A stretch of 64,000 nt of DNA from Toxoplasma gondii ME49 (Eukaryota; Apicomplexa; Conoidasida; Eucoccidiorida; Sarcocystidae). A program made the translations under genes and the position numbers. Shown one piece after another: positions 1-12,699 of the stretch (positions are counted from its first letter, which is position 1; the number at the start of each line of letters is the position of its first letter). The DNA is taken from assembly GCF_000006565.2 (NCBI RefSeq), contig NC_031477.1, positions 2,016,043 to 2,080,042 of the forward strand. The letters run 5' to 3'. The notes beneath the pieces are model-generated. The model was not told the origin of the DNA and searched no databases. It was given only the letters and a program-made list of their open reading frames with translations.

Positions 1-2051
1 AGCAGCCTGCAGGTGGGGTGTCCTCCCGTGGGCCAGGCGGGTCTGCGGGCCCCTCGGTCTGGCGTCGTTTGTCCTCCTTCGTCACAGGCACTCGCAGCTC
101 CCGAGAAGATCTTGTGCCCGCTTCAGATGCTTCTGCTTCATCATCGTCCGCATCTTGGGCTGAGCATCGAGGCAGCGAAGCAGAACGCAATGCCCCGGTC
201 TCGCATGCGCCTGAAAACTCGACAGGCATAGAGGGGGCGGCGTCGCAAGGGCCAGGCATGGGTCAGGTGAGCGCGACCATCACGTTCGAGTTCACACCCG
301 AGGGGTGGGTGGGCCCTGCCTCTTCAGCGGCTCTCGGGGATGCTGCGGAGAATCCGAATGGCTGGGGACTCGCCTCGCCAGGCGGCCCAGGCGCTGACGG
401 CCCAGCCGCGACACCTGCAGTGGGAGGAGACACCGTCGCGGCTCCGGCCGTAGGAGGCGACCTGTATCCTGACGTGACGTTCATTGCCGCGAGCTCTGAA
501 GATGTGCGGACTGCAGCTGAGGAAGGCCTTTCTGTGATTCCGACCTTCGTACCCTCTCCGCCGCACCGACCGAGAACGGTTCGGGTGATCCGTGAACCTG
601 TCCGCTTTCCAGGAATCACTTTCCCCTTCTCTGGAGTCGCTGCAGCGCCAGTGCGAGACTCCAATGTGGACGTCGACTCTTTACCAGCTTCGCCGTCGGT
701 GGCGAACTCGCCTCATCCCCCCGCGCGGTTCTCTGTGGCCCCGGCTGTCCCAAATTCAGTTGCAGAGGCAGAAGCGGAGATCGCGACAGTTCTTGCAGAA
801 ATGGGAGGATTTGTCTGGCTCCCGAGCGAGTTCAGAGGGACTGAGGAGGACCCGGCGACGATCCTTCCGGTCACCGCTGCAGGGAATCCTATCGTCTACC
901 TTCCGGCGAATTCGTCGGACTCAGACGGGCCTTTGATGTTCTGGCCGTGCGTCCTCATTTTGCCTCGCCCTCGTGCCGAACTCACTGGCTCTCCAGCAGG
1001 TCCCGGCCCTCGCGCCTCGGTCCGGGAGGCCCCGGGTACGCGCGAAGCTACGGAGCGCGGGGCAACGGATCGCGAGGAGACTGCGGCGAGATTGGCGTCT
1101 TCTGGGGCTTCGCCCGCGTCTCGAGCGCCTTCTGCTGCCGTGAACCGAGGAAGCAGTGCTGCAGACTATCTGTGGAGTCTGTTCTCTCGGGGCTCGAACT
1201 CGTCTGCTCCGTCTGTCCCCGAACCCTCTGCCGCACCCCTCCCTCAGGCCTCCTCGATGGCTTCGCCTCCCTCCGGCCCCGGCTCGCTGGCAGCTGCGCA
1301 TTCGGCACAAGCCGCCTCTGTGGGGCAGGCCCCGCAGTCGTCCTTTCTCTTGTCGTCGTTCCCTGCTTCGGTTCCGGCGTTGCGGGGAGGCGCGGGCAAT
1401 GCCTCTGCCTCGCGCACGGTCGTCCAGGTGATGGTCCAAGCTGCGGTCACTCCGGGTCCAGGAAGTGAAGAGCTCTTTTCAGTTTCGCAAATGGGGACGG
1501 AGACCCAGTCGGGCCTAGACGCCGCTCTGACATCTCGGTCTGGTTCGCTTCCCTTGCCCGCGGCTGCCTCCACAGGACAAACGCGTGGGGTAAGGCTTCA
1601 TTGTCCTCTCCGCAGACTTCTCGCTTCAGGGTAGTGGGCGGCCGTTCCCGCGTTCTCAGACACCTCTGATTTCGTTTTCGCTCACACAGCGAGAGCCCAA
1701 GTTCCCCACGACGAAATGTAACCGTCAAGAGTCTTTGGACGTTCTCGTGTCTCTGGTTCCGCTGCCGTATAGGTGTGAACGCACCGGGAAAGGAGTCTGG
1801 TTAAGCCTCTGCAGTCAGAAACACCGCTTTTCACTCAGGCCACCATGTCGAGTGTCGCAGGCTTGTCTGCTGCGCACTACGTTCAAACGTTTTACAGCGG
1901 ATCCGTTTGAAAAGTATCTTACTACAGACATCAGGGGAAAAAGCTAATCGGATGTGTAACTCCGCCTTTGGAAATCAGAAGAGCTTTCACATTCTCTCTT
2001 TATGTATCTATCTATCTATATCTATATCTATCTATCTATCTATATATATAT

Positions 2052-2090
<39 letters not shown>

Positions 2091-5000
2091 GTGTGTTGTT
2101 GCAGTGTTATCTTTTCCTCGATCTTCGTGCGCAACCCTTCGCCTTTGCATGCATGCGCGAGTTTTTGCTTCTTTCTCTCCGCAGGCAAACGCCTCAGGCA
2201 CTCAACCTCCTCCCGCCGGCGCTCGCCGCTCCGCGGTTGACGGCGCAGCTGGGAACTCGACAGAGGCCCTCACGCCTGGCGGCACCAGTGCGAATCGGTG
2301 GACCTTCGTTCCGGAGGTAGGGTGGATGGCCTCGTCTGGGGCGGGGGGGACTCCCTCGGATTTAGCTGCGGGTCTGTTTCCTGCGGACGGACTGGCTCTT
2401 GATTTCTCTGGAGTCGCGGCTGCTGGCGCTGGAAGTCTCAGCGATCTGGCAGGGGTGGGCGACGGCCTGAGCACCACCTTGTGGACGACAGAAGACTTGG
2501 AGGATCTCTCCTTTTCGCTGCAAGCCGGAGGCGAAGGCGGTGCCCACCAGGGGAATCAGCGAGATCTGGAGCAGCTGCAGCGCGTCTTCGATCAGGCCTT
2601 CGAGGGCTATCGAAGCCAGCGTAGAGCTGTGAAGCGCGAGGAGCGAGCCGCTCGGGAACGCCGCCGCGAGAGGCGACGGCTGGAAAAGAGAAGCCAGTCT
2701 TGTAAAGCATCCGCAGAGAGTGAAACCTCAGTTTTAGACTCAACTCAAGCAGCCGAGCGCTTGACACAACCTGCAAGGGAAGCGGCACCAGTGTCGACGG
2801 GTGCCGATGCAGAGACCGGCCTTCGTATGAAACGCCAGGGCTCTGTGCAAGGCACACATGCCACAGACGCCCACCCCCGCCCGTCGAGCTCTTCGTCGTC
2901 CGCTTCTTCTTCCTCTTCTTCATCTGCACCCTTGTCCTCGTCTTCGTCATCCTCTTCATCCTCTCCACCTCAGCGTCGACGCCGTCGGCCGCGGCGTTCT
3001 TGGTTTGTGAGGCCGAGAGGAATGCCGCCTTTGAGCGCCCACGTGAGAGACGCCGAGAGGGCAGGCAGCGCGCCGCAGAGCCCTGTCTCCTTCCATCGCT
3101 CGCGGACGTCGCCTGCGTCTCCACAGCGTTCTGACGAGCGCGAAGCAGGGCCTGGAGAGTCGGGGGGCTGCATGCGATATTGCGGCCAGCGCCAACGCCG
3201 TTCTGGGGGAAGATATGAGAGAAGAGGCACCTCATCTTCCACTCGTGAACCTCATTCGGAGGAGACGGAAAAGCGAGTTGGAGACGACACGGAGGCAACC
3301 GCACCTGAAGACGGCAACGTTTTCTCCCGCATCCTGAGGCGTCTTTCTTCTTCTTTCTTCTCCATCTCGGGGCCCGGTGAAACACAGGAAACGGGCGACA
3401 GCCGTGAAACTGCAGCGGATGCTGGTCGGTGCCCTGGTCGCGCCGAATGCCCAGAGTCGCGTATTTTTTCAGCTGCCTTTAACGCAGCTGTAGAGGAGGC
3501 AAGAGTTGACGCCGGGGGAGATCTGGAACGCGCAAAGAGAGACGACGACGGATTTCACAGTCGCACGCCTGGGGCCTTCGGAAAAGCTGCGCCGCTCTTT
3601 CGGGGAAGGCCCCCTGACGGGGACTCGGCCGGAATGGGGCGAGACAGTGGAGGCAGAGGCGAGAGAGGTCGGCAAAGACTCCAGGCCGCCTTAGGGGAGA
3701 CAGAGAAGACACTGGCAGTCGACCTAATAGGGGAGGGACCGACGTCGCAGGCTTCACCGTCTTGGGCGTCTGCCTATTCACTGTCGCCTTTCGCTTCTTC
3801 GTCGCCGCCCTGTGCGGGCTCCGGGGACGCGTCTGACGGTGTCAGCGGGGACGAAGGTCAAGGGCAGGGATCGGTGCCTCCGGGCCAGAGACGAACTCGT
3901 GAGGAAGAGAGAAACGTTTGTTCCAGCGGGTCTTTGTCTTCCGGCTCGTTGCGTCCTTCGTCATCGATCTCGTCTTCTTCCTACCTCCATCATTCTCCGC
4001 CGTCTCTCGAGCGGGGATCGTTCACGACCTTCAGTGCCGAGAATCTCCAAGACAACGATTCGTCTTCGTTATCGGAGGCGCTTCCTGGAGCCTCAGTGGC
4101 TTCTTCCCTCACTTCAACGGCGCCTGCTGGGGCCCAGAAAGCGGAGTGCAGGCCCGAAGTGCGAGGCAAATGGCGGACTCGGCGAGGAACGACAGACGCG
4201 CAAAGGGGGCACGCTGACGGCCTTGTGGGCCGAACGGGAGACCGACGGATGAATCGGGACGGGAGCAGGCAGCCGCGCGCACACGGCGACAGGGAAGGCA
4301 AGGCCCGAACGACTCCGGAGAGTGGCTTGACCGAGCGAGAGCGCGTACGGATGCGCCGATACATTCTTCGGCTTGAGCGGCGAAAACGAATGGAGGAGAC
4401 AGAAGAGGTGAAGCGAGCACAAGTTCAGAGAGAGGCAGGAAACTCGCTCAATCGGAGACGCCAAACAGGCACAAACACACCCTTGTTGCAGCCGGTCTCG
4501 TCATCAGGCGGGGACGATGCGAGGCGAGCTCGAAGCCGAGAAGGTACAGCGCTGGACGAAAACAACGGAACGACGCAACCGTCTCAGGCCCTGCCTCACG
4601 CCTCCGGGTGGGCGCTCCAGGAGCCTTCGCAGGGTCATCGGGGTGCTTTCGAGGCAGAGCGGGTGGCTGCTTTCGTAGCGAGAGGAAGCTCGGATTCTTC
4701 TGGAGGGGAGCACAGCGAAGGCGACGGCCGCGACGAGAATCCCTCTGCACGTTTCCCTGGAAGGAAAGAGGCGCGGCGTTTGTCCTCAGGGGGGAGCACA
4801 AAAAGCGATTCCTCGAGGTCCCGAAGCGGAGACAGTTCGCGCGAGCGGGCCCTGTCTCTGTCGTGGAGCTCGGCTGCGTCTCTGACGAGCACGTGGAGTT
4901 CAAGCTCGGACAGCAGTTTCATGTCAACATCGACAGAAGACGAGGCGGACGAAACCATCAAGCTGCTTCGGCTCGAGAGGAAGGCCTTGCCTTCGGACTT

Positions 5001-8000
5001 TGAACTCTTCTCCTCCCTGACTGCGCGCCGCCGCAAGCGAGCCGCCGCTAGAAGGAGAAAAAGCGGCGGCAACGGTGGATTCACTCCTTCGAGCTCCTCG
5101 AACGCCCTCAACTTCTTCAAAGCGCCCCACCGAAGACGCCCGGTCTCCAGGGCTCCAGGAGACACTCACAACCCACACGCGGTCGCGAGGCGAAGGGGCA
5201 AGAAGGAACAGGGACAGACAAGAAAAGAAGGCGGGAAGCTTGGGCCTGGCAGCGCTGGGCAGAAGAGAGAAGCAGAGGGGACGCACGGCAAACGGCGGAG
5301 ACACGACAAAGACAGACAGTCGGGAAGCGGTAAATGTGCTGAAGAGAAGCTGCGGGGAGAAGCCCAGCTCCAGAGGGATGGCCGCCAGGAGGGAGACGAA
5401 GGAACGACTGTGCCTCCGAGCATCCACAAGAGAGAATACGGAGGCGACGAAGACAGAAGCATTTGGGGAGGGACCGCAGCAGATGACATCCCAGTGGAAA
5501 GGGCAGACAGAGACAACACAGGGAAGCCAGCGAGCGCGGGGAGTGGTGACAGATCTGTTGCGCTTACGCGCATGAAGCAAGAGCTGAGGAGGGCCGAGAC
5601 AGCAGGCGAAGAATTCCGAGACCGGAAACGGAAAGAAGGGGAAGGAGGAGACATCAACTGTGTGCATGACATCGACACTGCTATGACACCTTCTTTTTCG
5701 ACTCCCAACCGAGTCGCCGAGCGCGGCTGCGAGTCTCCGCTCTCAAATGTAGACTCCATAGAACCGATTCTCTCGACGTCGATAGAACAGCTGTTCCCGT
5801 CGTCGTCTACTGTTGCTAGATCTTCTTCGTCTTCCTCTCGTCTTCCGCCCTTCGCGGCTTCGTCGGGCAACGCGCGGGAGGCCGCAGCACCTCCGCGTCG
5901 CTCTTCGGCTTCCTGCGATGTCCCTCGAGAGGCCCAACGACGCTGTACTCCTGCGCCTTCTCACCGACCGTCGCCGACCCCCTCACAGCCTCCAAATCCT
6001 TCCTCGGGCGCATCTGTCGCTGCCTCTTCGTCTTCCAGCTCTGCGGCGAGAGGCCCCGGCGCTCCGACCTCACAGGCTGCAGGCTCGTCTGTGGTGTTTA
6101 GCGCCCTGCCGGAAGCTGCGAGCAACATCATCAGCTTCGTCCCAACGTTTGTCGGAGAAGGAGGCGCGAACGCACTGGCAGCTCTCGGTGGGGGTCAGAT
6201 CGGGACTGGAGCGACAGGGACGATGAGTGTCGACTTTATGCTGGCGACGGCGCTCTCAGCTCTCGCCCAGGCGGCCGCGCGGAGCAACAATGAGTGGCTG
6301 CATGTGCTTCTCAACGGCCTTGTGCAACATTTTGCGTCGCCGAATCGGACCTATGTCTTGAGGATCGCCGGGCTCTGTCAGCACCAGCCTGAGCAGTTCT
6401 TTGTCATCTGCGGCCTCCTCGCGGGTCGCTTCCGAAACGAGGTCCAGCAACGCCTCAACCAGCTCGGCTTCCTGCCCCTGCTCTCCCAGCTCTTTGACAC
6501 CCTCGTCTGGTTTGCCCCTGTCCGTGCTCGGAGAGAAAGAAAGAAGACTCACGGAAAGGGCACTGGAGGGGAGTGCGAGTCAGAGAGAGACGGAGACAGG
6601 GACTCTCGCCGCGGTGGAGAGGCGAGAAGGAGGCGCCACAGAAAAGGTGGAGAAGGACGCGGCGAGAGCCTGCGGCAAGAGGAGGACCAAAGGGAGAGAA
6701 GCCCGGGAGAAGACATCCATGAAACGGACCCTCTCAAACTCGCGTGCGAGTCCTCGCTTTGCGGACTGACTGTCGAGTTCCTTCGCGTCATTCACGATGT
6801 CTGTGACTTCGAGTCTGGAACCGTGGCCAGCGTCACGAAGCGGTAAGAAGGCGATCTTGTGTTCAACGGCCTTTGGATCTTTGCATGTATCTTCCAGTGC
6901 GAAAGGCGTATTGTACATGCCAAGACGCGAGGCCGAGAGAGGACGATGGAAGCCTACACTGGTGGAAAACGAGCTGGAATCCCGGCAGAGAGAGACAGGG
7001 AACCAGGGAGGAAACTGACACTTCAAACCAGTTATCATCTGCATGCGTGCATGCATACTCTTGTCATTCTACACAAATGCATCTACTTATATCTATATAT
7101 ATATATATATATATATACATATGTATGTATGTATGTATGTAGATGTAGATGCATCATGTATCTAGGTATGCTCAACCACTGTTCTGGATGTAGCTCTCTT
7201 TCATTTTAGACGACTTGGAAGTGTGCAGGGAGGGCTTGAGCGCTTGTCTTACCTTTCTGGTTTTCTCTGATCCTTTTCTCGAAACGTAAACCTTCCGGTT
7301 CATCGTCTGCTCGCCCGGCCGTCGTTCGTGACTTTCGCAAATGCGTTTCACGGTACGTTTTCCTTTTCTTTGCCTCGCGTCCGCGGTGCAGGCAGCTGCT
7401 GACTTTCCACGAGAAGAACATGGTGATGCATTCTCTGCGTCGCATTCGGCGAGTCGACAAATCGCGAGAGGGCCGGCCGCCGTGCTGCGTACGGGTGGTG
7501 AGGCGCCGCACCGCGGTGGTTCACCCGCACCCGATGATGTGTGTCTCGCATTTAGCTCAAGAACGCGAGGCCCGGAAAAATCTGCGGGCAGAGAAGCAAG
7601 AGACGCCTGAGAAACGTCGGAGTCCGAGCGCCCTCGACGCCTCCCAGGACGACGCCCCCGAGAGCGACAGCGAAGCCTCTGCGGGAGGCGGGAAGCCGAT
7701 GCCTCTCGCTCTTGACTCGAGCACCTCTCCTGCAGGCTTGACGTCTGATGCCTCGTCTCCTGCAAAGCCGGACGCCGGCAGAAGTCCCTCACGCGCTGCG
7801 TCTCGCCCTGTGTCTCACTCGTCTTCTGCTTCGTCCTCGCCATCTTCGCCGTCTTCAGGATCGTTTCGTTCTTCGTCCCGTGGCTCTTCGCCGCCTGTGT
7901 CTCCGCGAGAAGACGCATGCACTGGGGAGCCTCCAAGCGATGGTGGAGGGTCCGGAACAGCGGGTGTCGGACCCGGGAGTGTGCACCAGTCGGACGAGCA

Positions 8001-11000
8001 GCATGCGCGCGTGATGACGCGGTACGTCTTCAAGGGCACCTGCGGTTTGCTCACGAAGCTGATTGCGGTGTACGCGAGCGAATCGTGTGCATCTGTCTAC
8101 AAGTTCTGGCTGGCTTCTTCCATCGAAGCCTGCATTCGGGGCGGAGACCCGCTGCTGAAGATCTTCGCCGCGGAGCGAGGCCTTCTCCATGTGCTCCTCA
8201 GAGACATCGTACGGATCGCAGGCGAACAGGTCCGCGAGCAAAGGCGACAGGATCGGAAACGCATGCAGAAGATCTCGGCGAAGCGGAGAGCGAAGCGGAG
8301 AGCGAAGCGGCCAGGCTCGAGCAACTCTCTGTCAAAGAGCGACGACGAGGAGCGCGACAGTGAGTCCCTGGTCGAGGGCGAGGAGGCGAACGCCACCCCG
8401 TCGAGTTCCGGCCGAAACGCTGACCTGAACAACACAGATTTCTCCGATGACGCCGACTCTGTGGACGCATCTCTGTCGCCACTCGATCCGTCCTCTGTCC
8501 ACCGAGGGATCCTCCAGTCGTGCTGTGATCTTCTCGGCGAACTCATCAAATTCAATCCACACGTTCTTCACATGCTGAACGCCTACTTGGCTGCAAGGCC
8601 CCAAACCCTGGCGCTGTTCCTCAATGTCCTCGTGGGAAGCCTCGTCGACAGCAACGTTCTCCTGCGCTCGCTCTTTCTCACCATCGACTTCTGTCGGCAA
8701 GTGCAGTACCTGCATCGCCAGATTGTCGAGACTGCGCGACGGACCCTCCGAGATGCTCCGTCTGTCCTCGCCGCTTCAGCGCTGCCGCACTGCAGGCGAG
8801 GCGCCGGCCCGGGCCTGGTGGGTCCTCGAGAAGCGGCCCTGGTGATGCTCCCGGCGCGTCTCCTCAGGGTGATGAAGGTCTTGCCTCAGCGGTGGGGCGA
8901 CGCAAGCACCGCCGTGAGGACTGACCTGCGCCTGTCCCTTCCGCCGCCCGTGCTCCCGCCTCCAGGGGGCTTCGCCGGAGACGGCCGGCCTTTCTCTGTG
9001 TCTCCTTCGGCGCGTCAAAACATTCAGATGCAGGCGCTCGAGGCCGCGTTGAATGACTCTGTCGGTCTCCCTTCTCTCACGCATGCGGCCCCACTCGCGT
9101 TCCCGCCGCGGCCTTCCATTCTCCGGACACGATACGCCCCTAATGCCTTCGGGGCCTCGCCTTATAGTCGGGGCCCTTCTTTAGCCGCAGCTGCAGCTGC
9201 AGCCGCGGCGCTCGCTGCCGGGCCTGACGACGACATGGGGCACACCCCGATGGCGCAAAGAGACATTTTTGGGCTGCATGCGGAGTCGCAGTCGGAGCGT
9301 ACGAGGGCCTCGCGAGCTGGAGACAACTCGGCGTCTTCTCCTGTTAGGTCCTTGTCTCAGGCGGAAGTGGACGAAGCGCTGGGGCTGCTGAAGAAGGAGT
9401 TGATGCCTCTCTGGCGAGCCGTCCACATTTTCGAGAGAAATGCGAACAACCCGTACGCTCTGCATGCATCAGAGGATCCCGCTGGAAAGGAGAGCGGCGC
9501 CGCCTCGCCCCGAGCACTCCGAGGCGCTCAGAATGCCGTTGCCGCAACCGCTCGCTCTCTGGCTAGCCGAGGGGGCGGGGGCGGGGGCGGCGAAGCCGTG
9601 TCAGAGAGGAGGAAGGGCCACTGCTCGAAAACAAAAAGGAGACAGGGGGACAGTCCCCTTTTGACCTGCGATCGATTCGGCATGCCTCACCAGTTCAGTG
9701 ACTGCTGCGTTCGCGGTTGGCATGCGGCGCCTTCGGGCCTCTCGCTGCCCTTCATCGAGGGTCCTTCCCTGCGCTCACTGCTGGCGCGGTCCAAGACGGA
9801 GAAGCGGCGGAGCTCGAGACAGCAGCGGGGGGCGGATCCACAGCCAGACGGGGAAAAGGCGGAGAACGGAGGGGCTACGGAAGTCCAGGGGGAAACCGTG
9901 GATACCATCCCTGCGCGGGAATGCGAAGGAGCGAGGGGAGACTTCGACGCGCTGAGAAAAGGGCCAGAGAAGCTGCATGGGCCGTGTGAATCGCCGGGAG
10001 AGTCGCGGCGAGCGAACTACGCAGAAGAAGACCGTTCGACGGAGCAGGAGGAAGCGCTTCGCTCGCAGGCCTCTTCGGCCTCTTTGGGAGTCTTCCTGCG
10101 AGATGCTTGTTCGCCTTTTCCGGCGTCTGTCGACCTCGCAGAAGCCGCTGCAAAGGGAGAATACTGGGAGCACGCGCCGCTGCGCGAGGCGCGAACAAAT
10201 CTGCGAGTGGAAGTCTCGGCTGCCATGGCCGACAGCGCCCTGAAAAAGTGTAGTGAACTGCATGCAGTGTTCCGAACAAAATACGCTGTAGACATCGAAG
10301 ACGTCGTCCCCGAGGTCGGAAGCGAAGCGGAGGCCCAGCGGCCCCTCTTCCTCTTTGCCAGACTCCAACGCACGGCGTTGATCAAGAAACTCATGTGTGG
10401 TAAGCTGGTTGTCCAAAGACCTGAAGATCTCTCGATGTTTCTTTCCTCCCTCGCGAAGAACGCGTTCCATTCGCAGGGCGGCCGCTCAGGGTCTTTGGTT
10501 GGTTCGAATCTGTGGCGTTCCTTCTTCCCTTGTTGCAGATCGCTTCGCTCTGTGTCCGTCTGCGCCAGTAAAGCCTAAACCGTCTTTCGCACCGGTGTCT
10601 GCTTTCTCCCCTGGATTTCTGCACCCTCCAACCTTCGTTCTCGGGGCGTCACCTCTCTGTCGCTCTTTCGGTTGATCCTCAGTCTCCTCTTGGTGTTTCT
10701 CGCTTGTCGCTTGTCGCTTGTGTTGTGGGTCTGGGTTGCAGGCTCTGCGGAGGCTCGTGCAGATGTTTCCACGTCCTTCCACAGGCCACTGTTTTGCGCT
10801 GGCGTCGCGTTTCTCGGTGGAAGTTTTTCTTGTTCGTTTTTTGGGCACAAGTTGCTCTGCATCTGCGTCTGATCCGCTTTGCCTTTCCTTTGTTACTCTC
10901 GCAGTGGTCCCGTTCGACACTGTCGCGCCCGACACGGTCTGTTGCGTGAACAGCTGCCTTCTTCTGCTGTTGCTCGCGTTGCTCGACGGAGAGCTCGAGG

Positions 11001-12077
11001 AGACGCTGGAGACCGTGCGAAGGGATTTAGCGGCAGAAGAGGTACTGCTGGATTCCTGGATCCATTTTCTGAAAGGGCATTCTTAGCTTCTGTAAAATTC
11101 TTTTTCGTTGGGGGGACCTTGGACAACAGAACTATCATTGCGTTCGGGGTCAGCACCATTTTTTCTCTCACACGTTCTCTTTCTCTGTTCTTCTCCCCTT
11201 CTTTCGCCGTCACCCTCCGTCTGTGTCTGTATCGTCTGCTCGCTCGCTTCGGCCTCTCGGCCTGTCCATCATCCTTTCTCACTCTCTGCTTAGCATTTGC
11301 ACCTCGCCTGCCTCACCCTTCAGACCCTCTCCTCGTCTTTCTTTTCAGGATGGAGACTGCCCTGTTCTCGCCCGGCAGGCCCGCGGAGACTGGCCGTCAC
11401 CGCCAGCTTCTTGGACGTCTTCTTCCTCTTCGTCAGCTTCGTCTGCTGTTCTGTTCCGCATCTGTCGAGATGCCGGCAACGTCCCGACGCTCACCGCTGC
11501 AGCGCATGCTCGCTGTCGCAGCTGTTTCCAGGCGGCTCTGGAGCGGGCCAAAGGGGCGAGGGTCGCGAGCAGAGAGAAGGCGGGAGAAAGGCGCGAAGCG
11601 CGGCGCCAGCCTGGCAACTTAAGAGGCGCTGCTTCTGCCCTAGGCGCACCCCCAGAAAGCGGTGCGTATTCCAGACGGAGCGAGAAGCGAGGAGGAAGAG
11701 CACCGACACAACTCGAAAAAAGGGAACAACCAGATCTCCCGAAACACCACCGAGACCTTTCGATGCAGCGATTCGCTGTAGGTGGGGACCTTCTTCATTG
11801 TGCAGCGCATCTTCTGAGGCAACATGAGAAAAGCGCGGGAGGCCTTACGCGCGGCAAGAAGCAGCGGCGGGGCATGAGCCTTCCAGTTCACAACTTTTGG
11901 TGTCTCTTACACTTCTGGCAGCTCCACTACAGCCGTCGCTCGACGGATGCGCGAGGCCTCGAGCTCTCCTGTCAAATCCCCCTAGCCCACTGGCATGAAC
12001 TCGTCACGATTTTGGGGGGGAAAGCTTCAAAAAGGACCAGCTTGGCTTTTTGCGAAGAACGCCGGCGACAGAACTAA
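1..12077 (+). CDS. TRPC4AP-like protein (DUF3689 family), giant, 5' end outside window
   Basis: Six coding exons are visible: <3-1589, 2185-6842, 7392-10399, 10539-10567, 10742-11041 and 11349-12077 (TAA). All introns are GT..AG with matching phases, and at least 3436 residues are encoded. Family assignment rests on blocks I recognise from human TRPC4AP: a helical block near 6229-6519, GLLTKL..FWLASSIEA near 8040-8130, DLLGELIKFN..SLVDSN near 8527-8655, and the terminal HNFWCLLHFWQLHY near 11888-11932. Human TRPC4AP (about 800 aa) is a DDB1-CUL4 ubiquitin-ligase substrate adaptor and TRP-channel/TNF-receptor-associated scaffold; the same role here is inference. The excess length is Ser/Ala/Gly/Arg-rich disordered sequence: most of exons 1 and 2, and insertions in exon 3. 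The frame is open to the left edge, so the start codon and any upstream exons are unseen. Family is fairly sure, function is not. Confidence 0.85.
2005..2085. repeat. TATC/TA microsatellite in intron 1 of the TRPC4AP-like gene
   Basis: TATC repeats grade into an almost pure TA run. It lies in the intron 1590-2184, about 100 bp upstream of the acceptor. Confidence 0.9.
2884..2970 (+). repeat. Poly-serine coding tract (TCN/AGC runs)
   Basis: Within exon 2 of the TRPC4AP-like gene, serine codons (mainly TCT, TCG, TCC, TCA) run with few interruptions by Ala, Pro and Leu. The tract is in frame and pyrimidine-rich, typical of coccidian disordered linkers. A long open frame on the minus strand here is only the complement of this biased composition. 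Confidence 0.8.
7088..7150. repeat. TA / TATG / TAGATG microsatellite in intron 2 of the TRPC4AP-like gene
   Basis: A TA run is followed by TATG repeats and two GTAGAT units, inside intron 6843-7391. About 40 bp upstream lies TGCATGCGTGCATGC (from about 7041), the TGCATGC-type motif common in coccidian noncoding DNA. Confidence 0.9.
8278..8310 (+). repeat. 12-nt tandem repeat coding for a basic Lys/Arg/Ala stretch
   Basis: The unit GCGAAGCGGAGA occurs about 2.7 times in exon 3 of the TRPC4AP-like gene. It encodes alternating AKR/RAK residues that form a strongly basic patch resembling a nuclear localisation signal. It lies in an insertion between two conserved DUF3689 blocks. Confidence 0.75.
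10539..10567 (+). other. 29-nt microexon of the TRPC4AP-like gene
   Basis: The preceding exon ends at 10399 in phase 1 (donor GTAAGC). The next well-conserved exon starts at 10742 and must be read in phase 0 to give ALRRLVQMF. Joining 10399 directly to 10742 shifts the frame and hits a stop near 10870. A segment bounded by TTGTTGCAG and GTAAAG, 29 nt long (3n+2), restores the frame and encodes about ten residues (DRFALCPSAP). This is inferred from splice signals and phase only; transcript reads spanning 10399/10539 and 10567/10742 would confirm it. Confidence 0.65.
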
Positions 12078-12611
12078 AGACATAACGCAGTCTGCTATCG
12101 CCTAGTGCCCTACGGAACGCTTGGGTCTGAAACGAAGTACGCCATGAGGTACATGGTGAAAGGCAGCAAGACGAGGCGAGGGCCTCTGAGTGGAGCGTAA
12201 CGAGGAACTCATCTGTTTTGTCTGATAAATGCGTTACGCGGAGAGCTTTCAAAGACGCCGTTCGCATGCATGCGAACTGCCACACAGCCGCATGCAGCCT
12301 GCACAGGCTTGCTAGGCTTGGACGGTTGAATCGCATTGGAAGAGTACTCGTCTGGGTTCCTGTGTGGTGGAGGCTTCGTTTGCGGTACGGTCTTTGTGGG
12401 TCAAATATAAGAGGAAAGAGAGAGCTGGGAAACGAGCGCAAACGAGAGACGAATTACAGAGGCTACCCTGTGGTCTTCGAGGACAAAAGCCGCTCTAGCC
12501 GGGTCCACAGGAGTATTCAAAGTGTCGTCCTGCTCTTTGTCTCCCTTGATTCATGCTTCGATGTCAGTCACAACTGCAGATCATTTCAAATGTATATGCA
12601 TCTATCTGTCC

Positions 12612-12699
12612 ATATATATATATATATATATATATATAGGTGGACGTACCAAGCATTTCTAAACGTATAAGCACGCATATATATATATATATATATATT
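12612..12699. repeat. Pair of TA microsatellites
   Basis: Two nearly pure TA runs (12612-12638 and 12677-12699) are separated by about 38 bp of unique sequence. The second is followed immediately by TTTGCATGCA. Confidence 0.85.

Noticed and set aside
1616..1634. Alternative acceptor CTCTCCGCAG at 1615 within intron 1 of the TRPC4AP-like gene
   Set aside because: It would define an intron of only about 26 nt and leads to a stop at 1634.
2438..3385. 315-codon minus-strand frame opposite the poly-serine region
   Set aside because: Antisense of a biased Ser/Arg-rich exon; Arg/Lys-rich without conserved features or start context.
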